DNA of 64,000 nucleotides from positions 136,001 through 200,000 of the forward strand of contig JACVTC010000056.1 of the NCBI GenBank assembly GCA_016946835.1, written 5' to 3'. Origin of the DNA: Neocallimastix lanati (nom. inval.) (Eukaryota > Neocallimastigomycota > Neocallimastigomycetes > Neocallimastigales > Neocallimastigaceae). A program made the translations under genes and the position numbers. The notes under the pieces are model-generated. The model did no database searches. It saw only the letters and a program-made list of their open reading frames with translations, and was not told the DNA's origin. Positions 1 through 13,330 of this stretch are shown here, piece by piece; position 1 is the first letter of the stretch, and each line of letters opens with the position of its first letter.

Positions 1-16
1 TTTGAAAGTTCTAAAA

Positions 17-47
<31 letters not shown>

Positions 48-906
48 AGAAAAAAAGAAAAAAATAAAATAAATATGTAATTATATGTTATTATTATTAA
101 TAATTTGATTGAATGAAATAATTGAATATTTACTTATTTTAATTAACGAGAGAACTATTATATATATAATATATATTGGATTCATTTTTTAACATTATAT
201 TATTTCTATTATATCATTAATAAATTTATATAATTATTTAATATATATATATAATTATAGATGAAATATTAGTTAAAATGGAGAAAAAAAAAAATAATAT
301 GTGTAAATTTTTTTGTGATTTTTTTTTTTTTTATTTCATAAAAATAATGAAGATAAATCTTAATAAATAATTAAATATTAACATTAATAAATAAAATTAT
401 TAAATAATAATAAAAATTAAATATAAAAATAATAAAATATTCTGATTTTTAACAATAATAATAAATGAAAAATAAAATATTCATTATAAAATAATAAATA
501 TTAATAATTATAAATAATAAAAATAAATGAAAATAATAATATAGTTTTAGAATTATTTAATTTATAATAATTTTTTTTATATATTTTTTATTTTTATTTT
601 TATTTTATATTATAAATACATACATATGAAAGAAATAATAATTTATTTATTAATTATGGATTATAATAATAAATATAATAATAAAATAGTTTTAAATATA
701 ATTTATATTTATAGCTATTTTAAAAATAAGAAGTAAAGAAAAAAAAAATTTTTTAAAATTATAAAGGTTATATTAAATTTAAAACCTAAAATAACTTTCA
801 TATAAACTATATTTTTATGTATTAATTATTTATTTTGATGATTTTATTTTTTGTTCTTATTTTTTTTTTTTTTTTTGTATTATGAATATATATAACTTTA
901 AAATAA
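1..906. other. gene-free A/T-rich flank
   Basis: No coding potential seen on either strand. It holds an A-tract at about 20-40 and short T-tracts near 318-332 and 860-876. It presumably contains the promoter of the receptor gene that begins at 907, but A/T runs are so common that no TATA element can be singled out. Confidence 0.6.
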
Positions 907-3692
907 ATGTTCAAAAAAATTTGGAAAAATATTATATTATATTTAAATTTAATATATTTTTTTTTAAATATTCGTAAGTAATATATATAACAAAATATAT
1001 ATATATTTTTTGTTATATTTAATAAGATATTAATATAATAGTATTTATTTAAAAAGACTTTATAAAAGCAATTGACGTAAATGCATTAGTATATGTATAT
1101 GAGGAGGTATTATATTCTTCATTAGTTAGTGAATTCAAACAATATTCCAGAAATAATAATTTAAATATAAGATTTAATATTGTTACCTTAACACGAGATA
1201 ATTCAACATCAGTAATCAATGATTATGGAGCAATTGTGGGTTCTCTTCTTAATAAAAAATCAGAAAAATATGATATATTTCTTTATTATGCATCATATAC
1301 AAAAGAATATGGACCACATTTATTAAATCTTGAAGAATGGATACCAAAAGAACATATTAATATGTATGATCCAGGAACAATTAAAAGATGTTTATATAAT
1401 GATATTGTGGTTTCTCTTGTAATATATATTTATATATATATATATATATATATATAAAAAGAAATGAATATATTATTTATAGTAATTTATATTTATATAT
1501 ATAAAAGAAATGAATATATTATTTATAGTAATAATAAAAATTTAATATATATATATAAATATAATAAAATAGCCCATATACATATATATAAGTGCACTGT
1601 ATTCCAATAATATTCTTTTATCAAAATATAATAAGCCAATTCCGAGGACTTGGGATGAATTATTAAAAATTAGTAAATATATTATTACAGAAGAAAGGAA
1701 ACTTAATAATACAGAATTAATTACTTATAATGGATTATTTACTGGTACAATAATCAATTAACTTGTTAGACTTTATATATATATATAATAATAAAAAATT
1801 ATAATATTAAAAAATTAAAATTTATTATTAATTTCAAAATTATATCATATTTTTTTCAATGCTATTCAATAATAATAATTAATAAATATGTATTATTATT
1901 ACAAGATGGTGATAATGGGATCGTGTCAATTTATGAATTTATTAATTCATATAGAGAGTCAAATTATTCACCATATCCAGATATAAGAAGTGAAGCAACA
2001 ATTAAAGCATTACAAATGATGAAAAAACTTAAAGAAGAGATAGCCTCAGGTTTATTTCATTTTACTTTTTTTTTTTTTTTTTTTTTTGAAATTTAAAATA
2101 ACAAAATTTATATTTTAAATAATTTAAAAAATAAATTATTTATTAATTATAATATTAATAAATTAATATTATTGAATATGTCATTAAAAGATGATCAATT
2201 TATTGCTAATGAATATGAAGGAATAAACAAAATGATTACAAAAAATGCGATATTTATAAAATTTTGGTACGTAAGTACTTTTCCGGATTATAATGTCACA
2301 GCTTTACCGGGATGGAAAGAAGGTGTTTCAGGTTCTATATCCAATACTCTTAATGTTGGTATAAATCGATATATAAGTGATGAAAGAAAGAAAGCAGCTG
2401 TAGAAGTTTTAACATTTATGACATCAAAGGAAATACAAAAAAAAGTGTTTATTGCAAATAATATATATTCAGGAATTGGTAGTTTATATAACGATGAGGA
2501 AGTATGCTCTATGATAGAATGCCAATTAGCAAAAGATGCTCAACCATTCAAAGCTATGACATTTGATACAAAATATTATGATATAAATAAATATATTGAA
2601 AAATATAGAAATACTGTCTTTGATTATTTATATAGAAATAAATCTATTTCTGAAGTTATAAATACAATAGATAATATGACAAAAATGTATTCGTTATTAA
2701 TAAATTCTGATGAGACAGTATTAGGATTAGTAATTATTATTTTTTATTCTGTCATAACGGTTCTTATGATCTCATCTATCTTATTTATGTATATAGATAA
2801 ATTTAAATTGGAATTTAAATGTTTACCGAATTTTTATTGGCTGTTATCTATAGTTGGATCTATTATAATATTAAATTCAGTTCTTACTGTATTTGGAGAT
2901 GTAACAGAACTAAAATGTAAATTAAGAACAATAGGAATAATAATAGGATTTGATATAAGTCTCTTTCCTTTTTTTTTTAAATTAATTATTGATTTTCCTG
3001 AAGAAAATAAATTATCCATTTGGGTCATAAAACATAAATGTTTTTTTCTTATAGTAATATTAGGAATGATAATAATGGCTAATTTGATATTACTATATTC
3101 TCCATATGAAATCAAAATTATACTACCAACAAGTGGAGAGATTTTTCAAAAATGTAGAAAGTTTAAATCGTTCGGTAAATATTTATTTCCAATAACGCTA
3201 ATTTTTCAAACACTATATATACTTTGCATGTTATTTTTAATATTTATTGAATGGAATATCGAAGAAACAAAATATGAACTTAAATATGTGTTGTCAACAA
3301 TTTTTATTGACATTCTCTTCACCATATTATATATTACCATGAGCATTATTAGAATAGACACATTTTTATTATATAATATAGGATATTCATTTTTACTAAT
3401 TTTTTTTTCAATTTCAAATTTTACATTTATTTATGGTATAAAAATAATATATGGAATATTTCGAAAGAAAAAAAAAGATGGTGATTTTGATGAAAATGAA
3501 TTTATTAAAAAAAATCAAGAATTTAATGAGAATTTATCAACAACATTCAGTGTCGTAAGTAAAAAAAGTAATAATCATTCATACAACAGTAGAACTAAAA
3601 AATCTTCAAAAGATATAGGAAATATATTAATTGATTACCATTATAGAGTTTCTATAAGTAAAAGTAATTTTAAAATAGATTTTAATAATTGA
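907..3692 (+). CDS. class C GPCR-like receptor with bacterial-type solute-binding ectodomain (5 exons)
   Basis: Exons read as 907-973, 1069-1418, 1573-1744, 1906-2049 and 2191-3692. The first donor is GTAAGTA at 974 and every intron ends AG. Lengths sum to 2235 nt, giving 744 residues in one open frame. Residues 1-22 (MFKKIWKN then hydrophobic) look like a signal peptide, which decided the start. Residues ~24-400 read like an extracellular solute-binding protein (YGPHLLNLEEWIPKEHINM, KPIPRTWDELL, LPGWKEGVSGSI). Seven hydrophobic helices follow (~421-665), resembling the 7tm_3/GABA-B class, then a Ser/Lys-rich cytoplasmic tail. Such fusions are known from anaerobic gut fungi and are proposed to sense sugars or other nutrients at the surface; the ligand here is unknown. 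The small first exon is the least certain part. No in-frame stop or frameshift was seen. Confidence 0.85.
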
Positions 3693-3803
3693 AATAATTA
3701 AATTAATATTTACTATAATATTAAAAATTATTTTAATATTATAATAAATATTAATTATAGACATATAAATTTAACCTTAATAATTTAACTTTTAGAGAAA
3801 AAA

Positions 3804-3849
<46 letters not shown>

Positions 3850-4337
3850 CATAGTTAATAATAATGAAATTTAAAAACATGATTTTAAATTTTATCTATT
3901 ATGTATTAATAAGGTTAAATTACATAATGTTTAATAATTTATAAAAAAATTATTTTATCATTTATTAGTTAAATATAAATTATAATTTTTTGTTTTTTTG
4001 TTTTTTCTATCATTTAAAATTATTTATATATTTACTTTAAATTATAAATCATAATATGTAAAATTTTATAATCTTTAAAATTTTTAGTTTATTTATACAT
4101 TTTAATATTCATCCAAATTTAAAATAAATTTTTTTATTGATAAAAAATAAATAAGAACTTTAAATTTTTTTTTTATTTTTATTTTTTTTTTTTTTTTAAT
4201 AAAAATTTAAAATATAATCATATCATAAAAATTAATAGTCAATTTAAAATTTTATATTATTTTATAAAGTAATTGAAAGAATGATTTAGATATGATAATG
4301 ATAAAAAAAAAAATACAAAAAACAATTTAATAATGTT
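3693..4337. other. intergenic, T-tract
   Basis: No gene seen. It contains a T-run of about 38 nt ending near 3843 and shorter ones near 4165 and 4185. It is the 3' flank of the receptor gene. Confidence 0.5.
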
Positions 4338-4570
4338 ATGTATTATTTAGACGTCCTTACTAATGCTATGTCTATTGTGATTAGTGAATTTTTACACTAT
4401 GATCAATTTGTATATAGATCTATTGTTGTCAAGAACGTCGACGTCGAAACAATAAGACAAAGAAGAAATTCTGATACAGATTCGAAGATTCGAATGATAA
4501 TTTTTATCCATATGGAGTTATTATAGATGAATGGGAAGAGTTAGAGGCCATTTCGTCCTCGATACTGTAG
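4338..4570 (+). pseudogene. short gene fragment broken by an 8-bp duplication; paralogue at 27.1-27.2 kb
   Basis: An ATG at 4338 opens a frame (MYYLDVLTNAMSIVIS) ending at 4526. GATTCGAA occurs twice in a row near 4481-4497, while the related minus-strand copy at 27075-27242 has it once. Ignoring one copy, the frame would run to a TAG near 4570 with an acidic end (DEWEELEA). The two loci share a -SIVV-NVDVE- core and an NSDTDS segment, so this was once coding. I do not recognise the family. It could be a terminal exon of a longer gene or part of a mobile element; no other exon is visible nearby. Confidence 0.5.
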
Positions 4571-4799
4571 TTTTTTAATATTAATGAAAAAAAATTCATG
4601 TATTTAATTTTCATGTAATTTTTGAATAAATATTATTAAATAAAATATTTTATAAAAAATAAAAATAAAATAAAAATAAAATAAAGAGTAATTGATTGTA
4701 ATATAAATAAATAAAAAATTCTTTTTTGAATGAAAGATTAATTATTAATAAAATCAATATAATTAAAATATATATTATATAATTTTTTTTTAAATTTAT

Positions 4800-4872
<73 letters not shown>

Positions 4873-5094
4873 AAATTCAAATATACTTTGAATTATAAAG
4901 TTGAAGCTCTATTTATTTAAAGATTTTTATTATTTATTATTCTTAAAAGAAAAAATATACAATAGAAATGACTTTTTAAGGTAAAATAAATATTATATAT
5001 ATATTTAGTTATTATTATTATTTTATTATAAAGCATAATCCTCAAAAAGAAAATAAATGATCCTCATTTATATATTTTTTTAGACTTTTTTTTT
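4571..5094. other. intergenic, A-tract
   Basis: No gene seen. An A-run of about 40 nt lies at 4831-4870, preceded by a TA microsatellite near 4800-4818. Confidence 0.5.
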
Positions 5095-5096
5095 TA

Positions 5097-5541
5097 TTAT
5101 TGTTATTAATTTTTTTTTTTTAAAAAAAAAATGATTATAAACATTTAAAATATTTTATCATATATAATAAACACTAAAAAAAAAATACAAAATAGTTTTT
5201 TTAAACTAAAATTTTTATTTTTATTATATTTATTATTTTTATTATTTTTATTATTATTTAGGATGTTGCTATAATATTTTATTTCGTTTTTACTCTCTTT
5301 AAAATATAATATATATTTTATTATTGTTATTAATTTTTTTTTTTTAAAAAAAAAATGATTATAAACATTTAAAATATTTTATCATATATAATAAACACTA
5401 AAAAAAAAATACAAAATAGTTTTTTTAAACTAAAATTTTTATTTTTATTATATTTATTATTTTTATTATTTTTATTATTATTTAGGATGTTGCTATAATA
5501 TTTTATTTCGTTTTTACTCTCTTTAAAATATAATATATATT
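5097..5541. repeat. tandem duplication, period 224 bp
   Basis: Two nearly identical copies lie head to tail. TGTTATTAAT starts at 5101 and 5325 and ATGATTATAAAC at 5131 and 5355, so the offset is exactly 224. Both copies end with a GGATGTTGCTATAATATTTT block. The near-identity suggests a recent duplication. No ORF is seen inside. Confidence 0.9.
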
Positions 5542-5679
5542 TCTCTATTATTCTATTTTTAATAATATATAAAATTTTTCATTTTAAACTTTTCTTTTTA
5601 TATATAATTTTTCATTTTAAACTTTTCTTTCTTTTTATTTAATAATTAAACATTTTTAATATTATAATATATATATATA

Positions 5680-5837
5680 ACTTTATTTATATACTTTTAA
5701 TTTAATAAAAACGTTAAAGATTTCATTATTTCATATATAGGAAATTTTTATCACAATATTTAAAGATAAAAATTTCCTATATATGAAATAATGAAATCTT
5801 TAACGTTTTTATTAAATTAAAAGTATATAAATAAAGT
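5680..5837. repeat. perfect 73-bp inverted repeat with 12-nt loop
   Basis: The left arm 5680-5752 and right arm 5765-5837 are exact reverse complements over all 73 positions, separated by 12 nt (ACAATATTTAAA). An RNA from either strand would fold into a 73-bp perfect hairpin. No ORF, terminal motif or target duplication identifies it as a transposon. Confidence 0.95.
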
Positions 5838-6152
5838 TTGAGATGTTAATAAATCCCTATTTATATGTATATATACCATATATTTCAAATTATATATAAT
5901 TTAAAGTATATTAATAAAATTCCCTTATATATAAAATAATTAACAATGAAATATTTTAAATGTTTTTATTATATTACTATTTAATATTTATATAATTTGA
6001 GGTGTATTAATAAATTTATTAAAAAAAAAAAATAAATAAATAAAATATAATAAATAATAAAACATTAAAACATTATTAATCTAAAAATGTAATTTTAATA
6101 AGAAAATAATAAAAATAAAATAAATAATAAAGCATTATTTTTGACTCAATTC

Positions 6153-6200
<48 letters not shown>

Positions 6201-7173
6201 GTATATATTTTACTAAAAACAAAGACTGTAATTTTTTCTATAAAACGCCATTTTATAATGAAAATAAACGCCATTTTTTATGTTTATTATAACAAAAACT
6301 TTATTAAATTGGTTAAATTATATATATATAAAATTAATTTTTGATATTTAATAAAAAATTATTTTAACATATATAAAAATAAATATTTATATAATTAAAT
6401 AATTAAATAATAAATAAATAAATAATAAATAAATAAATAATAAATAAATAAATAATAAATAAATAAAAAAAAAATTAAATAATAAAAAATAAAAATTAAA
6501 AAAAAAAAAATAAAAAAAATAAAAATATTTCTATATATGGTAATAATAACAAGGAGTAATTAATATAAATAGATGGTTAATTATAATTATCATAACATTG
6601 GGTAACCATAAAAAAATGAATGACAAATTACATTGATCTAAAAAATTTATCCTTTTTAAGAAAAAAAATTTATTATTATCAACACTTTAAATTAATGTAA
6701 TTAAATAAGAAATAGTAAATAATAATAAGAAATAATTAATATTCAAAAAAAATAACGTTTGTTGTTTTTCATTAATAAAACACTTTAAAAAAATATATAT
6801 ACATATATAATTTTCATAAATAAAACACTTTAAAAAATTTTATAATTTTTTTTTTTTTTTTTATATATTTTTATATATATATATATTTATATTTTATTAT
6901 ATATAAATATTCAATTTTATATCATGATTTTTTTTTTGAAAAAATTTAATCAAAAAGATATAATTTATATATATATATAAATATATATCTATCACTGTTT
7001 ATACCTTTTAAATATTTTAACAATTGATTAAAAATATATTTATATATAAAAAGATATTAAAAAAGAATAATAAAAAAAAAAAAAAAAATACAGTAACATA
7101 TTTTAAATTATACAATGTTGGCATGATTGAAATGATAATTGAATTGATAAAAACTTTATATATCTTTTTGATT
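5838..7173. other. intergenic with microsatellites
   Basis: No gene seen. An ATT-triplet tract lies at about 6152-6199 and an AATAAATAAAT-type 11-mer tract at about 6408-6466. A degenerate motif around GAG-TGTTAATAAAT recurs near 5840, 5905 and 6000. Confidence 0.5.
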
Positions 7174-7345
7174 TTTTAAATATTTCATATAAAAAATCAT
7201 GTATATATATTTTTGAATACTTTTAATTTTGAAAAATATATTTTCAAAAATAATTATGGGTAAAAATTTTATATAGAAAATCAAGTATATATATTTTTTG
7301 ATACTTAATTTTGAAAAATATATTTTCAAAAATAATTATGGGTAA
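7174..7345. repeat. tandem duplication, period about 82 bp
   Basis: Two copies share TTTTGAAAAATATATTTTC followed by AATTATGGGTAAA. ATGGG occurs at 7256 and 7338. A partial third copy follows a T-run of about 37 nt at 7351-7387. Confidence 0.8.
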
Positions 7346-7350
7346 ATATT

Positions 7351-7391
<41 letters not shown>

Positions 7392-7900
7392 CTTTAATTT
7401 TGAAAAATAAATTTTTGTTTTGTTTATTTTCTTTTTTCTTTTCCTTCGTAATTATATATATAAGAAAAAAGATTTCTTTAAAAAATAATAAGTAATTATA
7501 GATATTTTGAACAAAACAAAAACAATGAATTAATTCTTTTTCTTCATTGATTAATTTTTTTTTCTTCATGTATAATTCAAAAATTTTAACTTGTTGAATA
7601 AAAATTTTGAATAAAAAATAAAAATTAATATATTTATGGATATATTAATATGTTGAAAATGAATTAGCGAAATTGAAAATGATGATTTATATCATAAATC
7701 AAAAATACTAAAAAAAAAAATGTAATAAAAAAGAGGAATTATTTAAGCTGTAACAATTATTTAACAAAACGTACAATTTTTCATAATTAAAACAATAAAA
7801 ATATAAAGAATCTTTTTTATTTATTACTCTAAACACAAAGAAAAAAAAAGTAACTTCATGTTTAGAATAGTAAAAAGATTCTTCATATTTTTATTTATTT
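7346..7900. other. 3' flank of bHLH gene
   Basis: No gene seen. It contains a long T-tract at 7351-7387. It lies downstream of the minus-strand bHLH gene and probably holds its 3' UTR. Confidence 0.5.
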
Positions 7901-9233
7901 TTAAACTTGTTTAAGCTTTTCTAATTCCTCTTCAAGTTCTTTATTTTTTGCTTCTTGTTTTTCTACTAAAGCTTGTAAATGCTTAATGTATTCAACACTC
8001 TTTTTTAAAATTATTCCTTTATTTGGTTTTCCAACTGGTCCATCACCATTATTTGGATTTAATATATGTTCTGGTATTAAAGTAGATAATTCATGAATTT
8101 TTTCATTAATATTATCACGTCTACGTCTTTCTACAGCGTTGTGTGATTCTCTTCTTCTTCTTCGTTTTTCATTTAATATTTCTAATCTATTTTTCATTTA
8201 AATATATTTATTTTTTTCAAAAAAAAAAAAAAAAAAAATCAATACCTTTGAATTTTTAATATATTGTAAAAGTTTCATTATCAATTTTTTATTTTTACTT
8301 ACTGTTTAGAGTTTCCATCAAGTTCTTCTAAGAAATCAAAACTTCCACTTTTTAAAGCAATGTCACCAGCGTAGCTTCCAAATGAGCTTGGTTGATTGAA
8401 AAAGTTTCCATTAGTTCCATTAACTGGCATGGACATACTATATAATCCATTGCTAATTCCTGGCGCAGCTAAATGACCTGGAACATTACTTTTAATATTC
8501 ATTGCTGGAGTAGTACCAGTGAATGAATTTATTTGAGGAATATTTTCAAAGACTGTTTCTTCACCGATGTTGTGGTAATGGTTACTACCAACAATATTAA
8601 CTGGTTGTGATATAACTAATGGAGAAGTTCCATATGGAGAATTTGCTATTGAATTAGTACTTCTTTTATTTGTAAGCTCGTCAAGTCCATCAAAATCTGG
8701 TGATATTTCTAATGGTGAACCTGGATTTGGTGACATCATATTAAGCGGATCATTTAAGCTAAAATCAATATCAGTTTGCATATTTGTAAAAGTATCATCA
8801 ATTTCTTGATTTATGTGAGAAATATTGGAAGAAGGAGTTGGATAAAGGGTATTATTAAGAGAACTATTAACATATATATTATATATATTTTTATTAGCAG
8901 AATTATTAATATTATATATACCATTTTATTATTTAGTTTATTTATATTTACTTACCCATTACCAAAATAATTTTGGGTAGGAATTGTTGCTTTTTGTTGT
9001 GGAATATTGAAAGGTTTTGGAACAGAGTGTTGAAGATGATAAGAAGTTGGATTAATTAATACTGACTGTTGTTGACCTTGAATAAATTGTCCATTAGCTG
9101 TAGCAGCCAATTGACTTTGTGCAGCTGCAGCTGCAGCATTTTGTTGATTTTGTTGTAAAAACATAGTTATTTGAGAAGGAACCTTATTATCAGATTGAGG
9201 GTTCGTTTGTTGAAATTGCATCTGTTGAAGCAT
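7901..9233 (-). CDS. bHLH-leucine-zipper transcription factor (3 exons)
   Basis: In minus order the exons are 9233-8956, 8863-8303 and 8186-7901. Both donors are GTAAGTA, both acceptors are TAG, and a CTAAT-type branch point precedes exon 2. Lengths sum to 1125 nt, giving 374 residues. The N-terminal part is Gln/Asn/Ala-rich and resembles an activation or disordered region. Residues ~287-303 form the basic region, with H295, E299 and R303 in the H-E-R pattern expected for E-box (CACGTG-type) binding. The helix-loop-helix follows (INEKIHELSTLIP, then KGIILKKSVEYIKHLQ), then a heptad coiled coil to the C-terminus. This resembles the USF/MITF/TFE group; the SREBP tyrosine is absent. It probably acts as a nuclear dimer. 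The first ATG at 9233 is the best visible start, but an upstream exon cannot be excluded. Confidence 0.88.
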
Positions 9234-11087
9234 TAATATAAAATTTATTTATAAAAATATATATATGAATATATATATAAATGTCTTAATTTGATTTATT
9301 AGATAAAATTTATGTTAAAGTATATATATTTTTTTAAATATATTTTAATGAGAGTAGATATATCACATAAAATAAACAGTATATATATTTTTAAATATAT
9401 TTTAATAAGTGTAGATATCACATAATATAAACAGTGAAATACAAAATTTTTTAAGTAATAATTTTTACTTTTATTCTTATTTTTTTATTGTTGTTGTTGT
9501 TTTGAAACGTAACAATATTGATGATATACAATATAAAAATGTTTAATTATTTACAACATATAATTCTTTATTATTCTCTTTTTACAATTTTTAATTAGAT
9601 AATTTTCCTTAACTCTTTTTTACAATTATTAAAAATATTTCTTCTTTACTTATTTTTTTTTATATCTTAATTATAGATTATTTATTTATTTATACTTTAT
9701 AAAAATAAATAGAAATTAAATAATTTTATAACTTAATTTTGATTAATAATTTATATTGTTGTAAATTATTCATAATTTTTATTTAATATTTATATACAAA
9801 TTTTGTTAATATAATTTCATTATACTACTTTTTACTTATTTATTATTTATTATTTATTTTTATTTTATTTTATTTTTTATTTTACTTCTTTTTTTTTTTT
9901 TTTTTTTTTTTGGAATTTCAATCTTTAAATATATCTCTCAAACTTTTTCTTTCATATTAAATTTTTATCTTATTTGTTTTATATATATATAAATTTCAAA
10001 ATAATATATATTGATAGTTACTTCAAAAGTTTAAAGTCTTTTTTATTACTATTCTTTTATTTATTTTCTTTGTAAATTTATATTAAATAAGAGATATTTT
10101 TTGTGCTTTTTAAAAATATATGCTTTTAATAAAATACTTTTTTTTTAAAAAAAAAAATAATTAATTGTTATATTTTTTATATTTAAAAATTGAATTAAAA
10201 TGAAAAAAAAAAAATTAAAATTTAAAATATCAAAAAATTTTGAAATTTTTGAAAAATAGTTGAAAAAAAAATGTATATTTTATAATAAAAAAATAATATT
10301 AATTAAAAATATACAAAGTTTATATATATTTATAACTTATAGTATCCAATATAACATAATATATTTATAATATATTATAAAATAAGCTTTTTAATAGAAA
10401 TAATAGAAAAGATTAAATAGTTGCAATAAATTTAATATTCTATCTATTGAAAATTGGTGTAATTATCAAACTATAATTAATATATAAACGAAATTAAAAT
10501 AAATTAAAAAAATAATACTTTCATATTATTTTATATTGGCATAATAGTTTATTAATATTAACTTTAATATTATTATATATAAAGTAATACTGAGATTTTA
10601 TATTATATATAGTTCTAACATATTAAAATTAAATATTAATAAATTATTAATATATATATTAATAGTTTATTAAATAGATTTAAAATTAATAATATAACTT
10701 TAACTTTAATCTTTAATTATTTATGATATATTATATTTAATAAATAGATAAATATAATGTAAATAAATTAAAAATATATTCTTTTTAATAGAAATCATAA
10801 TATGTATTACATATTAATTTTATTAAGTATATATCACTGTATAAAGGTAATATATATTAAACAAATATGTAAACATAATTTTCAAGAATAAAGGAAGGAA
10901 CTTTAAATAAAAAATATATTAGTTTTAATATGCCTAAAAAAGAATTGATATATATGTTTATTTCAGTATATTAATAAAAATATAAACATTAACAATATTA
11001 AATAATAGATTATATATAATATCATATATATATTAAAAAATTAGAAAATAAAAAAACAATCTAAAAAATGTTTATTTAAAAGATTTT
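9234..11087. other. 5' flank of bHLH gene, gene-free
   Basis: No convincing coding sequence. A degenerate tandem duplication of about 56 bp lies at 9316-9436, with TATATATTTTTTTAAATATA and -TAGATATCACATAA- blocks repeated. A T-run lies near 9890-9911. The promoter of the minus-strand gene should lie here. Confidence 0.5.
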
Positions 11088-11345
11088 AATAATAAATAAT
11101 AAATAATAAATAATAAATAATAAATAATAAATAATAAATAAATAATAAATAATAAATAGTAAATAATAAATATATAAATAATAAATAATAAATAGTAAAT
11201 AATAAATATATAAATAATAAATATATAAATAATAAATAATAAATAATAAATAATAAATAATAAATAATAAATAATAAATAATAAATAATAAATAATAAGT
11301 AATAAATAATAAATAATAAATAATAAATAATAAATGATAAAATAA
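11088..11345. repeat. AATAAAT heptamer array
   Basis: Uninterrupted or slightly imperfect 7-bp repeats with A-rich units on the plus strand and a few TATAAAT and AGTAAAT variants. The apparent minus-strand ORF across it is only a repeat translation. Confidence 0.9.
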
Positions 11346-12060
11346 ATGATAAATAGTACAAATATAATAGAAATAATAAATTTAATAATAGTAAAAAATA
11401 TAATTTAAAAACATTTGTTAACTTTAAGAATAATATATGTATATTATTAACAATAGTAAGTATTTATGTTTCTATCAACTAAAATTATTTTTTTTTCTTT
11501 ATTTAATAAATATATTATTTAAATTTAAAGGCTTTTTTTTTTTATTTTATTTTATAATAATATAAAAATATATATATAACAACATTTTTAATTTGTAAAA
11601 AACTATTGTTAGAATAATATTATTCGAAAAATCCTTTATTAATTATCAATAAATCAGTAATAAAATATAATAAAATATATGGCCATAAAAATTAATTATT
11701 AATGAATAAAAACATGTACTATTTTAAAAAATGTTTTTAAATAAAATATTATAAAAAAAAAGTTATCATTTATTATTATTAATTATTAGATATGTTATAT
11801 TACTATTTTATTTTTACATTTATATTTCATAAAAATAAAAATAGTATTATTATTCAAATGAATATTTTTTTATTTAAATTTTAAAAACTTTAAATATTAA
11901 TATGAACTGTAAGATAAATGAATATCTATTTTTTCTTTATTAAATTTATGATTCTACACATATTCTACTCATACTTTATTATTTTTAGTAATTAATAATT
12001 AATAAATTGTATAAAGTCATGTTTTAATTAATGGAAAATTTAATTATTGGCTTATATATG

Positions 12061-12110
<50 letters not shown>

Positions 12111-12976
12111 AAAAATTTTAAATTTAAAAATAAGATATTTTCATAATATTATAAATTAAAATTATTAGTTAAGTTTTTAGAATTAAACTATTATCTTATT
12201 TATAGAAATAATGGAAATTTAGATGTATATAATTTAATTAGTTGAATATTTGATATATATAGTATTTTTTTATTTATAAATAATTATTTAATAAATTGTA
12301 ATAATACAATAAAAACTTTTAAATTACATTTTTAAATACATAATGTAAAAAAAAAAATTTGTATAAAATATATTTTTATTATATATCTTTTTCTTTTATA
12401 TATTTCTAATTATAAAAAGAATAATTCTTTATTTTTTAATTAAAATTTTTAATTATTTGTTAAGCTTTAATAAATAATTGTTATAAATAAATAAATAAAT
12501 AGATAAATAAATAGATATATAAATAGATAAATATAAAAATATATAAATAAATATAAATAAATTATAAATTAATTTATTATTATTATTATTATTTATAATT
12601 TATTATTATTGTTATTTATTATTATTATTATTGCTATTTATTATTGTTATTTATTTATTTATAATTATTATTATTGCAGTTGTTTTATTATTAATATTAT
12701 TGTTGTTTTATTATTATTATTATTATTATTGTTGTTGTTTTTATTATTATAAAGTATACATTTTCAATAAAAAAATAGATAAAAAAAAATATAAATATAT
12801 ATATACATTATTATCTCATAAGAACATCTATATTTTATGTCTAAATAATATTATTTTTATATAATTTTTCAAAACATTTTTAATGATTATAATTTGTAAA
12901 AAATTAATACTTCAAGAGTAACTTTTCAAATAATAATTTGGAACAATATTTATAACATATTTATTAATAATAGTAC
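11346..12976. other. gene-free, A45 tract and ATT repeats
   Basis: No gene seen. An A-run of about 45 nt lies at 12061-12105. Interrupted TTA and TTG triplets lie at about 12580-12745. A short block (TTATAGAAATAATGGAAATT near 12199) recurs near 17486 and 17562. Confidence 0.5.
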
Positions 12977-13330
12977 TTTATTTATATTCTTTAATATTTA
13001 TATAGTTATTTTTAATTTTATTATTATTTACTATATATTATTTATTATTATTTTTTCTTTTTACCTAATAATCATTACTTATTATTAATTGTTTCTTATT
13101 TCTTATTTTTTATTTTTATCTTTTATCTATTATTTTTATTGTTTTTTTTTTTTATTTATATTCTTTAATATTTATATAGTTATTTTTAATTTTATTATTA
13201 TTTACTATATATTATTTATTATTATTTTTTCTTTTTACCTAATAATCATTACTTATTATTAATTGTTTCTTATTTCTTATTTTTTATTTTTATCTTTTAT
13301 CTATTATTTTTATTGTTTTTTTTTTTTTTT
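12977..13330. repeat. tandem duplication, period 174 bp
   Basis: TTTATATTCT begins at 12981 and again at 13155, and about 170 bp after each is essentially identical, both copies ending in a T-run. No coding content. Confidence 0.9.

Noticed and set aside
5680-5837. Transcription terminator or terminal inverted repeats of a DNA transposon
   Set aside because: Stem is far too long for a terminator, and there is no internal region, ORF or target duplication for a transposon.
8776-8970. 64-codon plus ORF
   Set aside because: Antisense over the first intron and exon edges of the bHLH gene.
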